This document shows positions 11,268 through 22,832 of a stretch of DNA of 64,000 nt, piece by piece. The position numbers and the translations under genes were made by a program. Positions within the stretch are counted from its first letter, which is position 1. The number at the start of each line of letters is the position of its first letter. Source of the DNA: Phyllostachys edulis (taxonomy: Eukaryota; Streptophyta; Magnoliopsida; Poales; Poaceae); assembly GCA_036346405.1 (NCBI GenBank), contig CM070559.1, positions 40,461,889 to 40,525,888 on the forward strand. The letters run 5' to 3'. The notes beneath the pieces were generated by a model. That model ran no database searches and had not been told where the DNA came from. It saw only the letters and a program-made list of their open reading frames with translations.

Positions 11268-11948
11268 GCTTCTTCTTTTTTTCTTTTTTTTTTTGAATGT
11301 GCACCTAACTCAAATCCCTTCAAATTCCTCTTTCAAGTCTAGGGAGGTATATGGGTCATAAACTTTTTGTTGAAGGCAGGGGTATAAAGGTAATTAAAAG
11401 ATACTCTCTCCCTCTCTCTCTCTAAACTTTGATTTTTTTTATCGCGTTGCCAAAGTCAAATGAATCCTTCTGGCAGCACGAAAACAACCTCTTTTTTTCT
11501 TTTTCTGTCACAAACCAAAACCAATCTTGGTTAGGGTTTGCCGCGACAGGGACTTTGGATGTCATGGTAGCGCGAGGTGCCGCGGCGGCCAGGTGCTGGA
11601 GTGCCGCAGCAGTGGTGGTGGTAGGGCAAATTGGTGGCCGCGGCAGGGATGAGCGGCGGGGCGATTTGGTTGGTGCGGCAGGCGTTTGGTGTCGGCATGG
11701 CAGCGAAGGGTGACGACTAGAGACTAAGAACATGACTCTAAACCAGCGACACGACTTAGACAAAGGACACAAATTCAACAACGCAAATCCAAGAACGAAA
11801 ATTGCAAAGGCACAAAGGGTGATGGGACAGCGGAAGAACTCGACGAACAAAATATTTTTGTGGGGCTAATTTTCTGGAGTTTTTAGGACAATGAACAGCA
11901 ACTAATCTAAAAGGGGGAAGAACTGTGATTACCTAACGGGCAACCTTT
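10856..11948 (-). other. 5' leader of element A, with CT microsatellite
   Basis: This 1.1-kb stretch lies between the primer site and gag. It holds a (CT)n/(GA)n run at about 11222-11261 and a T-rich run after it, plus a shorter CT run near 11405-11423. A 142-codon minus frame (11422-11850) is present but shows no recognisable domain. Nothing else is identified. Confidence 0.6.
11222..11261. repeat. (CT)n microsatellite
   Basis: About 20 uninterrupted CT repeats followed by T runs. It makes an apparent Arg-Glu repeat protein on the minus strand, which I take as an artefact. Confidence 0.95.
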
Positions 11949-11960
11949 GCTCTGATACCA
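11949..11960 (-). promoter_or_regulatory. Primer-binding site of element A (initiator Met tRNA)
   Basis: The minus strand reads TGGTATCAGAGC, the standard plant initiator-tRNA-Met primer site, 5 bases from the LTR that starts at 11966. Confidence 0.88.
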
Positions 11961-11965
11961 CCTAA

Positions 11966-12795
11966 TGTGACTGTGGCCTGATCTTCCGAAAGGTAGTGAT
12001 ATGTCGATTGTAGAGAACATGACGTTGATGATCCAAAGGCTCCGACCCGAACAGATCGGACCCCTCGCAATCACTGCACCACTGCTTCGATGGTTATTAA
12101 TCGTGCCGAATGCGGTTGACCTCGCTAAAAAGGCTATCTCCTGCAAGCGAATCGAGAACACAAGCAAGAGAGTAGAAGATGCAATCTGAAATTGTATTGC
12201 GAATAATGATTAAACTCACAAAGTTGGGGTTCCTCAACCGAACGTGCGGCGAAACTGCTATGCAGAATAATCTAAAAAGAAACCCGAGTCTTGCAAAAGG
12301 GGTGGCGGCTCCTATATGAGGAGTTGCGGCTAGGAGGTGGGTGCCCTAGGGGGGGCGTCGACCAAGGAGGTGGCTGAACTAGGGTGACGCCTTCCCCTTG
12401 GACCCAAGCAATACAAGGCCCATGGCCCAACATAAATTCGTTGGCCCGATGGAGTAGACTTGAATGCAACCGAATTGGAGGAGACGACCGAACTAAATAA
12501 AGTCCTTTTTGTTTCCCTTGCCATGAGTGGCTCCTCCTCTTCATGATTCCCTTCTATGTATTGGCGTAGATGACAAGGACTTGAGGGATCCTCCCCATTA
12601 TTTCTAAGTAACAAAAGATCACAATTATTAGGTAGTATACCATTCTGCATAGATAAATTATTAGCATCTAGAAACGAGCTCACCTCATAATTTAAGTGAT
12701 GTGCACGAGCTCTTGTCATAGAACCTTGTAGTTCAGCAACTGGATCTAGAGGATTTTGTGTAGTGCGTGTATCTGAAGGAGTGATGTCCTCATCA
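11966..12795 (-). repeat. Element A, 5' LTR (right copy)
   Basis: This copy aligns with 68-899 end to end, including the region that codes for the pol C-terminus in the left copy (frame remnants at 12330-12719, e.g. ARAHHLNYEVSSFL). The duplicated coding tail is explained because pol ends inside the 3' LTR. A small insertion near 12346-12372 and a deletion near 12435 distinguish the copies. Confidence 0.82.
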
Positions 12796-14213
12796 GATTA
12801 TTTTAGAGCTATGGAAGGGCAACACAGTATTGTCTCTTTATGTAAGTATCAGCAACAACATAGAAGGCAATGAAGCTCGGATGTAGAGCATGTGATGAGC
12901 TTATGATTTTGGGAGCAAACCGCATTGATAGTTAGTTTGGTGTACAAACAATCTGTATGAAGAAGATAACTGCAAAGCAAAAAAAATTGTATGATGATCT
13001 AGCTGTACATGAGGAAAGTTGTCAAGCTGATTGAAACCGATGAGCGTCACAGCCTGTTTATGTAATCATATAGTGGTAACACTATAAACATGCAAAAACT
13101 ATGTGAAGGTGAAAGTATGTATCATAGAACATATAACAGGAAACAATGAAGCTAAACAGTAGGATGTAATCTGATGAGAGTCATAGTTTATATAGAAGGC
13201 ATTGAAGATAGGAAAGCAGTAAGCATTCCACATTAGTACTGTACATACATCATAAAGTGGAAAGACAACCAGTGTGCGATGTTCTGCTGACCGCACACGT
13301 TATTATTGTTCGAGGTTGGCAAAAAGAGAGAGCGTGCAGCTGGAGCAGCAGCGAGAACATAGAGCGCATAAAGTTCAGCAGCACGTACAACCGTCCAGAT
13401 ACATATAAAGAGGCCAGAACAGTACAATACTAAGACATACCGGACCACATGTTTCTTAGAGTAGATTAGATAAATCAGAGCATGGATGTCTAGGGTAGGA
13501 GCAAAATAAAAGCTATGTGGTGGCAACATAGTTCGCGGGAACCGCTGCAGGAAGAGCAGAACGTTTTCAATTACAGGTGAGTTATGGGAGGGAATAGGGA
13601 AGTGAATAGGAACAACTAAAGATGTTAGTATAGGTAATATACCTGAATTTAGTTGCGGCCCTTTTCTACCTGAACAACTCTTTTTGGCAGCTGTGGAAGC
13701 GGTGATGTCATCGGACAATGCATGTTCTGAGCTGTACAACATTGTGAAATTTGTAAGGACAGAGCACAAACAGGCTAAAGCACATAGGGAAAAATGCTGC
13801 AACAGCAGCCAGATGATGATGAGCAAGAATAGAACTAAATAATACTTTAGCTTTCTACCTGTTTGGTTCTGAACCAGACTAATGTCCGTTGAGTTGGTAC
13901 CTCCTGAATAGTACAATCATAGCTATGCGATAGCACCACATAGGCAGTAAGATTTTTTGTTTGGAGAGAAAGATGCTATCGCTATGCGATAGCACCACAA
14001 CTATAGTTCTGTACAAAAGAGTGATTCACAGTAAGGTAGTATATAGTAGTATATAGTGGTGAATCTAGAGACAATGATTAAAAATAGAGCTAAATAATAC
14101 ATCAGCATCGTATTTGTTTAGCTGTGAATCAGACTCTCAGATGTTGGACTAACATATGCTGAATACTTCTACTGTAGCTATGAAATAGCATAAAAAAGAT
14201 AGCAGGGACATGG

Positions 14214-15553
14214 TGTAACATCCCAAATTTCCTGAGTTTTTGAAAATTTTCAGAAATTTAAAGGTAACTATTTGGTTTTATTGAATTGCTTAAACTTAAC
14301 TTGAAATTTAGAAATAAAAAACAATTTAACTTGAATTGATCAAACTTTAATTAATTTAAAATTTGGTTTATAGGAGTTTTCTAGAATTTATTGGATTTAA
14401 AAGTCAAAATTATTATTTTAAGTATTTTATTGGATTTAAAAATGGTTTTCCTTTTGTCCCTAAGTTAAGAGTATTTTTATTGCAAAATTAAAAGTTTAAT
14501 TTAGGCTTAAAATATTTTATTAAGTTCTAAATAATTCCAGGGACTTCTTTATATTTTCCTAGAATTTTTGGGATTTATTAGCTATTTTCTAAAAAGCTTT
14601 TGCTTTTCTAGTATTTATTTTATTCAAAAAGGTATTTAATTTCCTCCACCTCGGTTTGGGCCGAATCTATTCTTCGGCCCACCCTTCTTCTTTGCCCCGC
14701 GGCCCAGCTTCGCGGCCCGCTCCCTGCCCCGGCCCAGCCTCCCTATCCCACTCTTCTCTCTCTCTGCGCATGGGGCCCACCCGTCAGCCACCCGTGCGTC
14801 CCTTCCTCCTCGTTTCCTCTTCTTATCCCCTGGGCGCAGCTCCCTCCAGACCGCCATTCATGGCCGACACGAGCTCTGTCCAATCCTGAGAATCCGTCGC
14901 CGTTTCACCTCGCCGAATCGAGCGTTGACATCCCGATTCCCCGCCGACCCCGTTCCATCCCTCCTTTTCCGCGCGGAAGTCCCGGAGCACGCGAGCTCTC
15001 CGCGAAAGCCGCCGGCCCTCCGCGCACAATCTCGCCCCTCCTCTCCTCCCCGAGCCCTATAAATGTGCACACCGGATGCGTCTCCCGCTCCTCTTCCGTT
15101 TCCCCCTGTTTCTCCTCTCTCCCTCGCCTCCAGTTCGCCGGGATTTGAGCTCCTCCGCCGCCGGACGAGCCTCACTCCGCCACCTCTAGCGCCGCCACCG
15201 AAACTCCTCCGCCACCTCCGTCACCGCCTTCAGCATCGCAAGGCCGAGGGCTTCTCCGTGCGCACCTCCCCGCCCTCGGGAGCCTCCCGGAGCATCACCG
15301 TATACTTCATCCGCCGCCGCCATTTCTCCTCCTCGCCGCCGTACCCTTTTGTTGTTAAGCCTGTGTGGCCACTTTGTAAGACTTCACCATATGGTTCTTT
15401 TGCTCCCAAATATTGTTAATTTATCTACTTCATCTATAGTTCATTGTATAGATATGATTATATCAATGTTGTAACTGTGTAAGCTAGTTACTGATCTTGG
15501 ACTAGTTCAAAATACACAGGGGGTCCCAGAGTTATAGATCCGGGATCCCGACA
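14214..15553 (+). mobile_element. Solo LTR 1 (gypsy-type), 1340 bp
   Basis: It starts TGTAACATCCCAAATTTCC and ends GGATCCCGACA. A perfect 5-bp duplication, CATGG, flanks it at 14209-14213 and 15554-15558. The left half is AT-rich and the right half GC-rich, with a TATA box (TATAAAT, 15058-15064), so it reads on the plus strand. No primer site or internal domain is present: it is the product of LTR-LTR recombination. Its ends resemble those of element C (TGTAATAGCCCAAATTTC...TTCGACA), so the two families are related. Confidence 0.93.
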
Positions 15554-17261
15554 CATGGTAGGTTACAAAAGTGCAACCGCATATCTATATTCATATAAAG
15601 ATGGCCAAGGACTTCTGTCAGGAGTTTTTTTTTTTGCACAGTACACTAAGCATTTTTTGAGCTATAAATGTTGTAAGTCTTAAAAGAGAAGACAATTTAG
15701 CGAAACTAAAAACCATATATTGTGTGACCGATGAACTTTTGCTGCTAGTTTACCTACATGTTTGATTCCAGTGATAGTCTAGGGTACGGGAAAGAGTGAC
15801 TGGCTAATACTGGTACTAAATATAGATGGACTATTCTTTAATTTGTCCAGGATGACTTCATTACAAACCTAAAAGAGTACAAAGTCTAGCTAGCAAGCAG
15901 TTGTGGTTGTGACCAAGCCGCGACTCACAGTAGGGTAATAGATAGTAACGAAGGTACTGCACTCAAGAGCAAGCAAGTTGGAGGAAAATGAGAACGAATA
16001 GCTAACAGTAAACTATGATCTAATACCACCAACTACTTACATGGACAGTGATTTATTCTCAAGAGAACCAGCTGGACTATCTTTGTCGGTGGAGAAGGTT
16101 TTCTCTTTGGAATGGACCACGAAGCCTCATATCCTGTGGTTCATGTAATGAATCAGTGCCTTGGGAAATTATTATGATTTCTTAGCAGATCACAGGAAAC
16201 TCATTAACATACATGATGTGATTTAGTTTGTCATTAAGTATGACACCATTTTAGCTTCAAATATTACTTACGATGTCATATCTACAGGATATACCTTGAC
16301 TAATAAGTTGGAGCTTTTGGCCTACTCTCTACCTGAACAATAAGATATGAATACAGCAGAGGCAAGTCTATATCGGACAAGCAGCAGTAAGATGTACAGT
16401 CTAAAAATGCCGTAGGAGTGGAGGCAACAAAAATGTTTAAATACCTCTGAAGGACGGGATGTCTAAAGGTTGTCAGCAGCAGGTTTCGGTACTGTTTGAA
16501 GATGTTCTCCTATAGCACTGGGTATGTTAGAGGTCTTTGTAGCTGAACCTTAAGGTCATACACCATGAGCGGCAACCTCAGATGAAGATGGCACGGCATG
16601 TACAGGAGCGCAAATTAGTGGAACAGAAGAACTCATATGAATTAAGAGAAAGATAAACAAAGTATGAACAATCTCATTGCAATCGGATGGAACAAGAGTA
16701 CAGAACAACAGCATTGTAGAGAAGCAACTGAATAAGAAAAAAATACGTACACAGTACATCAAGTAACCAAATGAAATCCCTGATTACATAGTTTTATGTT
16801 GAATTCCTGCAGATACATCACACTGGAACAAAAGATTAAGTCAGATTATACCCAAGCAACTGCAAACAACGAATCATCTTACATTACCTTTCGAAACTCT
16901 CATAACATAGCTACACAAAAAGCACACCATCCTACCACAAGCTACTTGCCAAGAGCACATGGGCAACCAAGCAAATTATGTCAGCAACAAACGCGTGATT
17001 ACATAATTTTGTAGACTAATCTTCAACAAATTAAACCAAATTACTAACAATATTAAGTCAGGTCGTACTAAACAAATGCAGCCAGTGATATTCAGAATTA
17101 CTATTTAGGATTACTTGAACAGTTCATCATCTCAAATCAACAAACGTACCATCCTACTCCAAATGCACTTGCCAAGAACATGCAAACAAGCAAGCAAACC
17201 CCCGCGCAATGCCACACATTTATGGCACGACCAAGAAATAGGCACACGCTTAATTAATTAC

Positions 17262-17454
17262 CTTTTTGTTTGCTTGAGCATGGCGACCATGCGGTCTTGG
17301 TAGTTGCGGTCCAGAGCCTCCTCGTTGACCCCGACGGCGCAACGCGTCATGGCGAAGGCGCGCAGCGTGAAGGCGTCGACGACGCGCAGCATGAAGGTGT
17401 CCACCACCTTGCCCAGGAGCACCCCCATCACCAACACTGGTGCCTCCCATCCCG
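17262..17454 (-). CDS. Well-formed exon of an unrecognised gene
   Basis: A 193-bp minus-strand block is bounded by an acceptor (CCTCTTGCAG) and a donor (AAAAAG/GTAATT). The open frame reads GWEAPVLVMGVLLGKVVDTF, continues through an ALDRNYQDRMVAMLKQTK end, and uses mostly G or C at third codon positions, as grass genes do. A hydrophobic segment (VLVMGVLLGKVV) suggests a membrane or signal-anchor region. Upstream (higher coordinates) a pyrimidine-rich intron or 5' UTR runs to 17887, where solo LTR 2 interrupts. A possible first exon is at 20510-20549 (MERVLVWLVSQV, donor CATG/GTGAGC), beyond that LTR. I do not recognise the protein family. It may be a gene fragment carried in a transposon. Confidence 0.5.
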
Positions 17455-17887
17455 CTGCAAGAGGGCACGCAAGAAAGGGGGTGGGGCTAGGCGGCGAGGG
17501 GGGAGATGTAGGCAAGACAGAAGGGGAAAGTAAGTAGGAGAAAAACCAAATAATGGAACTAAGCAGGAGGGAAACCAAATCTGGCACCGAATGAATAGAG
17601 GCGAGGAACAACAAAAGGAATAAGTGCGAAGAAGCATAGAGACACCGCGCACAACTAACTGAGCAAACCAACAAGAAAGGGTAGCACTGATTCGGAAGGA
17701 CGAGGAAAGGAAACCATCGATGGCCGCATCCAAGAAAGAAGGGGAAACCGAGGAAGGCAAGGTGACGGACAGTAGAGCGGTAACAAAGGGGGGAAAACAA
17801 ATCCAGGGCAATCTATCGAAAGGAAGGGAAGGAAATACACGAAGAACAGGATGACAACAAAAAACAAGATAAACTGCAGACCAAAGA

Positions 17888-20349
17888 TGTAATATCCCAA
17901 TTTATACTAGAAAGATCATTGGAACTAGAAAGGTAATTAAGTGGATTAAAAAGGGGAAATTCAAAAAATTAGGACAACTTGGACCTTGGGCCTTCGGCCC
18001 ACGACGTCTTGGCCCAAGTGGGTCGACCATAAAGGGGGGCCAGGAGTCGCGGGGGGCTCCCAAACCCTAAGCAACCCCAGCCCTTCCATCCACCTACTGC
18101 CGCTGCCTGCCGTGACAGCGTGTTTCACTGCTGCCGCCTGTCGCTGCAGTGCTTCTTCTACCGAGCGCCTACAGCTAGGTCTGTTGCACTTCTACCAAAC
18201 TCTGCTGTAGCCAGAAGCCGCCCTGCCAAACCCTATCACGGCAAGCTGCCTCCTGCCGTGCGTGCCACTACTATGTCGCATGCATTTGCTCTGCTTCACG
18301 CGTTCAGCGCCCTACTGCGTCGGTTGCTCTGATCTGAGAGCCCTCTGCGGCAGCCCTTTGCTCTGCCGCGCCAACCATCTTCTGCGTGGTACATCAGGTG
18401 CCTCTGACTAGCCCTCTGGGAGTCTTGCCATGGCGACAATCTTACGCCATGGCAAGGAGAGGGAAAAGAGACGACAAGGAGCAGGGAGGCGACAGCGAAG
18501 GAAGGAAAGAAGGAGAGGAAGAAAAGAAGGGAGGAAAAGAGATGATTTTCACGGGGTTTTTGTGATCCTTTGTGTTCTTCAAGGGTAACATCTGTTAATC
18601 CCTCGAATTTGCCATGATTTAGTCATCATTAAGGTTGTAGATCGTTTTGCTTGGGGTAAGATTATTTTCAGCATGCCCTACTTCGTCGAGGTTAGATACA
18701 GAATCTAGCGGGGGTGATTAAGAGTATTTAGGCTCGGATTCAGAGGTCAGTCCAATTAGAGAAAAATTATATAATCTTGTTAGCTTTCCAAGAAGGTCTG
18801 GATCATGAGAATCTAAATAGCGAGTGAAAAGTTACGGCCTAGGGAAGGTCCCCATCCAGAATTTGGACATAGCTGGAAGATGTTGTCAAGATGGGTCAGT
18901 TTCATCTAGTAGATGACAAAATTAAAATGTGGTGATAATTTGAATAATTTAGTAAATTTTGAGTAGTTTCCAAAACTAGTATCGTTCATACCTTTTCAAG
19001 TTTTAGAATTAAATATACAAAATTGTGAAGCGGACTGTCCTGACAGAATCTAGGACGGTTTTCGGGAAAGGAAACGGGGCAGAGAACGGTAGAATAAGAA
19101 GTTTGTCATAACTAGGAAGTTGTAGGATTTTTCATTAGAATTCCAGAAGGTAGTGGATGTCGAGATTTAAAGTTTAGATGAATAATTTAGAGCCTCTTTA
19201 CTACTAGGACAGCGGGTAATGCATCCGGTAGTTTTGGGTTAATTGGGTCAGTTTGCCATAAACATGTAATAACGATAAGTGTAAAGTGTGAGTGACGTGA
19301 TGTTGTGATTTTGAGTTATGTCTTGCCATGTTTGTCTAGGGAGTATGGCCTCTAGTGCCATGTTGCTGCTTCGATATCCAGCTCCAAAGGGATAAAGAGG
19401 CAAGTGCATGGTAGACAGTGATCGATGGTGGATCGCTGTATTCTTTATCACTCATTGCCATTATATTGTTTTTGTATTCATATGATTTAATTAAAAACCA
19501 TATGAGTGGTCATGTTATTAATTGTATTGATGAATTCAAAAATGTTGGATGGCGGTATTATTGATGGACTTATATTAAATTGAGCATTACTAAGCATCAT
19601 TGCATGAAGAGAAGGTGATCACAGTGATCACATATCTACCTTATTGGTACTGACTCCATGGAAGTGGAGGAGGTCTCCGATCCTTTTGGAGAACATGCTT
19701 GCGAGTGAATATTGTCGCAAATGTTCACTCATGCTATACCAGTATACGCGAAAGGAGTTGCATGTGGACATATAGTGTAGGGATACCTTGCATTTAATGA
19801 AAAGAGAATTTGATAATTGAGTATGAGAATAAAGAAAAGAAAACAGTTGATGTTGATGATATTGTTTACAGTTGATTAATCATTGTACATTGTTTATTAT
19901 TGTACTTGCTGAGTCGTGGACTCACTCTTGCTCTATTATTGTTTTTAGGTGACGGTTAGTGACGTTGCACATTGGAAGGGCTAGCGCACTTGGAATCACG
20001 TCATATATTCAAATACTTGAAACATTGGCCATGAGACACTTTATTAGCATGATGATTTATAATTAGGACTTGATATTATTGCTTAGCCTTAGTTGATAGG
20101 TTGTAGTTGATTATTCATTCAATAGACATGGCTCGATTGGTTTTGCGTTGATCTTGGTTTATTATCTTGCTATGCTTCCTAGGAATTAATTTTCTATGAT
20201 TGTCATATCGTTATGCTTGTGTCAATGTGACCCGTGGACGCGTTTTACCTTTGATATGCTTGCTGTAATTTATTGTTAAGTGATGTTAAAATTAATAGGT
20301 AGTATTGTTTAGTGGCATTCTAGGCACTGTGTTGGGCCGAGGTGTTACA
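17888..20349 (+). mobile_element. Solo LTR 2 (gypsy-type), 2462 bp
   Basis: It begins TGTAATATCCCAATTTATAC and ends GGCCGAGGTGTTACA. A perfect duplication, AAAGA, is at 17883-17887 and 20350-20354. It shares with solo LTR 3 the termini (TGTAATA.CCC...GTGTTACA) and an internal CTGAGTCGTGGACT motif near 19910, so the two belong to one or to sister families. There is no primer site, polypurine tract or coding domain. Confidence 0.9.
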
Positions 20350-21576
20350 AAAGACCCGACAGAACACAGATCCGCACAAATCCATCGGCTATAAACTCTC
20401 GCCGGAGCTGGGGGAGGCAAAATCCAGGAGAAGGTTGATTGGAGGGGTGGCAGGTACATCTGGGAACTCACTGGTGCCAAAGATTTCACTGAGAGCCGAG
20501 GAAGCTCACCATGAACCTGGGACACCAGCCACACAAGCACCCGCTCCATCACGCACACCACTGTCTCCTCTCCGCCACAGGAGCGCTGCCACCCGAGCAA
20601 CGCCGCCGCCTACTGCAAACCGCATCACCGCCGACTGCAAACCGCATCACCGCCGACTGCAAATCGCACCACCGCCGCCTACCTCTCCTCTTCCTCCTCC
20701 ACCCCTGTTGTCTATCAGCCACCTCCATAGTCTCTTGTCCTCCTTCGCGCCTCCACCTCCCCTCTCCACGCCAACGACGTAGATCCATGGAGAAACACCA
20801 CCCCCCCCCCCCAAAAAAAAGGGGAAACAGAGGGGGGAGGAGAACTGCAGGAATGCAAGACACGGAGGATGAGCGGTGGAGACCAAATGTAAGATGACGA
20901 ATGGACCAAACGACCAAGGAGGAAGAAATGGAGGAGATGATGCATGGGCGATAGGAGCGAGAAGGAAGAAACGCGGGAGGCGTGATGGGGAATGATGCAC
21001 CGATGAGCGTGAGGAAGCCACCCGGTCCTCTTTTCTCTCTTTGTGTGTGTGGCCGCATGTGGCGAGTGGAGCCAGCGCATGCTGACACATCGCTAGATCC
21101 GATCAGACGGTAGACACGAGAGAAGCAACATTTGAGGCCAAGAAAAAAAAGCCAACATGGCCTGCCTCTCTGCCCCCCCTTTCTGCTCCATTTAACCGGG
21201 AGGATCCTCGATTGATTAGGACACACATTTTTAATCTCGTGCCTATAGCACCGCATTTTTAATGCAGCATATGCATTATTCATGTTAATTTTGTGCTCGA
21301 AACCAAAACTTTGTTGTATAACTACGATATGCATTTTTCATGTTGATTTGGTGCTCGAAATTGAAACTTGGTTGTACGATTACGCTCTGAGGGTGGTTTG
21401 CACTACCCAAAAAAAAAAGCCACACATCCATTTTTGGGAGCTGCTAGCCCACGCTATAGCGTCGGGATGCCCTTCTAACAGTATAGCATCTAACTGTTGG
21501 ACCAGATCCTTCCATCAGACGACACACTTCCACCTCCTGTCATCCTCCTTCACGTTGTTCAGTGGGACTTCCACAT
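20350..21576 (-). other. Possible 5' end/upstream region of the minus-strand gene-like locus
   Basis: GC-rich sequence at 20400-20780 has CCGCC triplet repeats (GCAAACCGCATCACCGCCGACT repeated two to three times near 20614-20665) and a C/A homopolymer block at 20801-20820. Several overlapping frames result, none with a recognisable domain. A candidate short first exon is at 20510-20549. 21236-21370 contains a duplicated ATGCAT..TTCATGTT..TTGTGCTCGAAA motif (near 21268 and 21329). No firm gene model can be given. Confidence 0.3.
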
Positions 21577-22060
21577 GAGTTTCGTGTATTTCTAGAAGTT
21601 TCTAGAAGATTCTAAGAAAGTTTCAAGCCAAGTTTCAACAAGTTTAAGATTTTGGAACTCAGGTTTCCACAAGTTTCAGACAAAAGAGTTTCAAGAAGTT
21701 TCGGCAAGTTTACGAAGTTTTAAAGAAGTCTCAGCAAGTTTCATGAAGTTTCAAATAAGTCTCGTGAAAATATTTTAAATGTTTCAGGCTTTAGTGAGTT
21801 TCGCGTATTTTCTAGAAGTTTCCTGAAGATTCCAAAAAAGTTTCAAGCCAAGTTTCAACAAGATTCAGATTTTCGAACTCAAGTTTCGAATAGAAAATTT
21901 TCAAGAAGTTTCAACAAGTTTCATATTTCGGAACTCATGATTCAACAAGTTTCAGACAAAAAAGTTTCAAGAAGTTTCAGCAAGTTTCAACATGTTTTAA
22001 GAAGTTTCAACAAGTTTCAGACAAAAAAGTTTCAAGAAGTTCCAGCAAAATTCAAACAAG
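21577..22060. repeat. AAGTTTCAAG minisatellite with heat-shock-element-like arrays
   Basis: About 480 bp of degenerate 10-11-bp repeats (AAGTTTCAAC, GAAGTTTCAG) with a higher-order period of 220 bp (21577 and 21797 start the same GAGTTTCG..GTATTT sequence). Two blocks, 21590-21612 and 21810-21832, are perfect five-unit alternations of TTC and GAA with 2-base spacing. 21690-21702, 21900-21912 and 21966-21978 are perfect three-unit versions (TTCAAGAAGTTTC). This is the known consensus of heat-shock factor sites. No coding capacity. Confidence 0.85.
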
Positions 22061-22832
22061 AGCAAAAAAAATCCGACGTGCTACTCTCGACCGCGCAACC
22101 ACTCACTGACCCACTGACTCGCGCTTCATGGGGACGTCCACGGCCATTGGCCTTCCCGCCTACAACGGCGGGTGGTGTTGGATTGGCAATGACAACGCTT
22201 GCGGCGGCGACGTAGTCACGCTTGCGGGCGCAACAGAACATGGAAACCGAGGCAACAATGTGACGCGAAGCGTGTAGGCTCCCCACCACGCCGTCACATC
22301 CACCCGTTGGCTCTGTCATGGCACCCTCTCCGCTCCGCACCTCCTCACCTTCCCATGATGACACGCGCGGTCGTGCCCTCTGCCCTCAGCCGCCCTATTG
22401 TGGGATGGCGCGTGGATTAGGATTGAGTGATTGACGGGAGAGAGATGGTTCTAGAAAGGGAGATGAATGCAATGTGGTTGGAGTTAAGGGAAAGGATAAG
22501 GTTGATGAAGTGGCTCCATACCTCAAAATCGGATGGCTATGAGCAGGAAGCGTGGTTTGATCAAACGTGGATTCCATGTACCGTTGGATTGTATAGCGTT
22601 TCCTAACGTTTCTCTCCATTTTTATTCTGGCATAAATTACAAAGCCCAAACGACAACCTCATCACGAAATTGATCTGAATCTGGGGCCCAACTAAACTTC
22701 GGCCCAGTTCTGGCCATCTCACCAGTACATGCAAGTTATTCACAGTTACTTCACCACACGCACCCAACATGCAATCCCAAACAAGTGACCACTGAGTCAC
22801 TATCCCTGCACGTGGCCATGCATCCTAACCTT
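22061..22832. other. Intergenic, 3' of the DUF716 gene
   Basis: 770 bp with short overlapping frames on both strands and no recognisable domain. The part nearest 22833 should hold the 3' UTR of the minus-strand gene. I see no clear AATAAA on the minus strand close to the stop. Confidence 0.4.

Larger units (their letters stand above)
68..12795 (-). mobile_element. Element A: decayed Ty3/gypsy LTR retrotransposon, CRM-like, host of nested element D
   Basis: Two direct repeats of about 830 bp (68-899 and 11966-12795) flank minus-strand gag, RNase H and integrase remnants. On the minus strand the order is 5' LTR (right), primer site, leader, gag, partial pol, polypurine tract, 3' LTR (left). 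The LTRs run TGTTACTG or TGTGACTG to CTCATCA on the plus strand. Element D (1616-8583) is inserted in the integrase, so A itself is only about 5.8 kb. Protease and the catalytic part of RT are missing between gag and the RNase H connection, and the frames carry stops and shifts, so A is dead. The pol frame continues about 525 bp into the 3' LTR, and the primer site is of initiator-Met type; both are features known for CRM-type chromoviruses. The CRM assignment is inference. No clean target-site duplication is visible. Confidence 0.85.
12796..17887 (-). other. Unrecognised gene-like region on the minus strand, interrupted by solo LTR 1
   Basis: Outside the solo LTR, this stretch has short minus-strand blocks that look like exons with splice sites, such as 17262-17454, 16041-16133 (acceptor CACAG, donor CATGTAAGT) and 13665-13760 (ends TTGTTCAGGTAG). 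A Ser/Thr/Ala/Pro-rich reading near 16460-16640 (SSVPLICAPVHAVPSSSEVAA, then SATKTSNIPSAIG) is broken by stops. Some pieces are diverged internal duplications: the TCAGGTAGAAA and TATTATTTAG landmarks recur near 13655, 13850, 14095 and 16330, and GCTATGCGATAGCACCACA occurs at 13923 and 13981. It may be a decayed host gene or a DNA transposon gene. I recognise no domain. Confidence 0.35.

Noticed and set aside
11222..11304. Arg-Glu repeat protein on the minus strand
   Set aside because: It is the translation of a CT microsatellite in the leader of element A.
68..12795. Tandem or recombinant retrotransposons, because a pol tail is present beyond both LTR copies
   Set aside because: A polypurine tract ending at base 900 shows that the LTR itself extends to 899. 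The duplicated pol tail is then simply part of the LTR.
13233..13916. A 227-codon minus-strand protein
   Set aside because: The translation crosses likely splice sites (CAG/GTAGAAAG and TCAG/GTATAT) and T-rich intron-like stretches, so it is at best exons plus introns read through.
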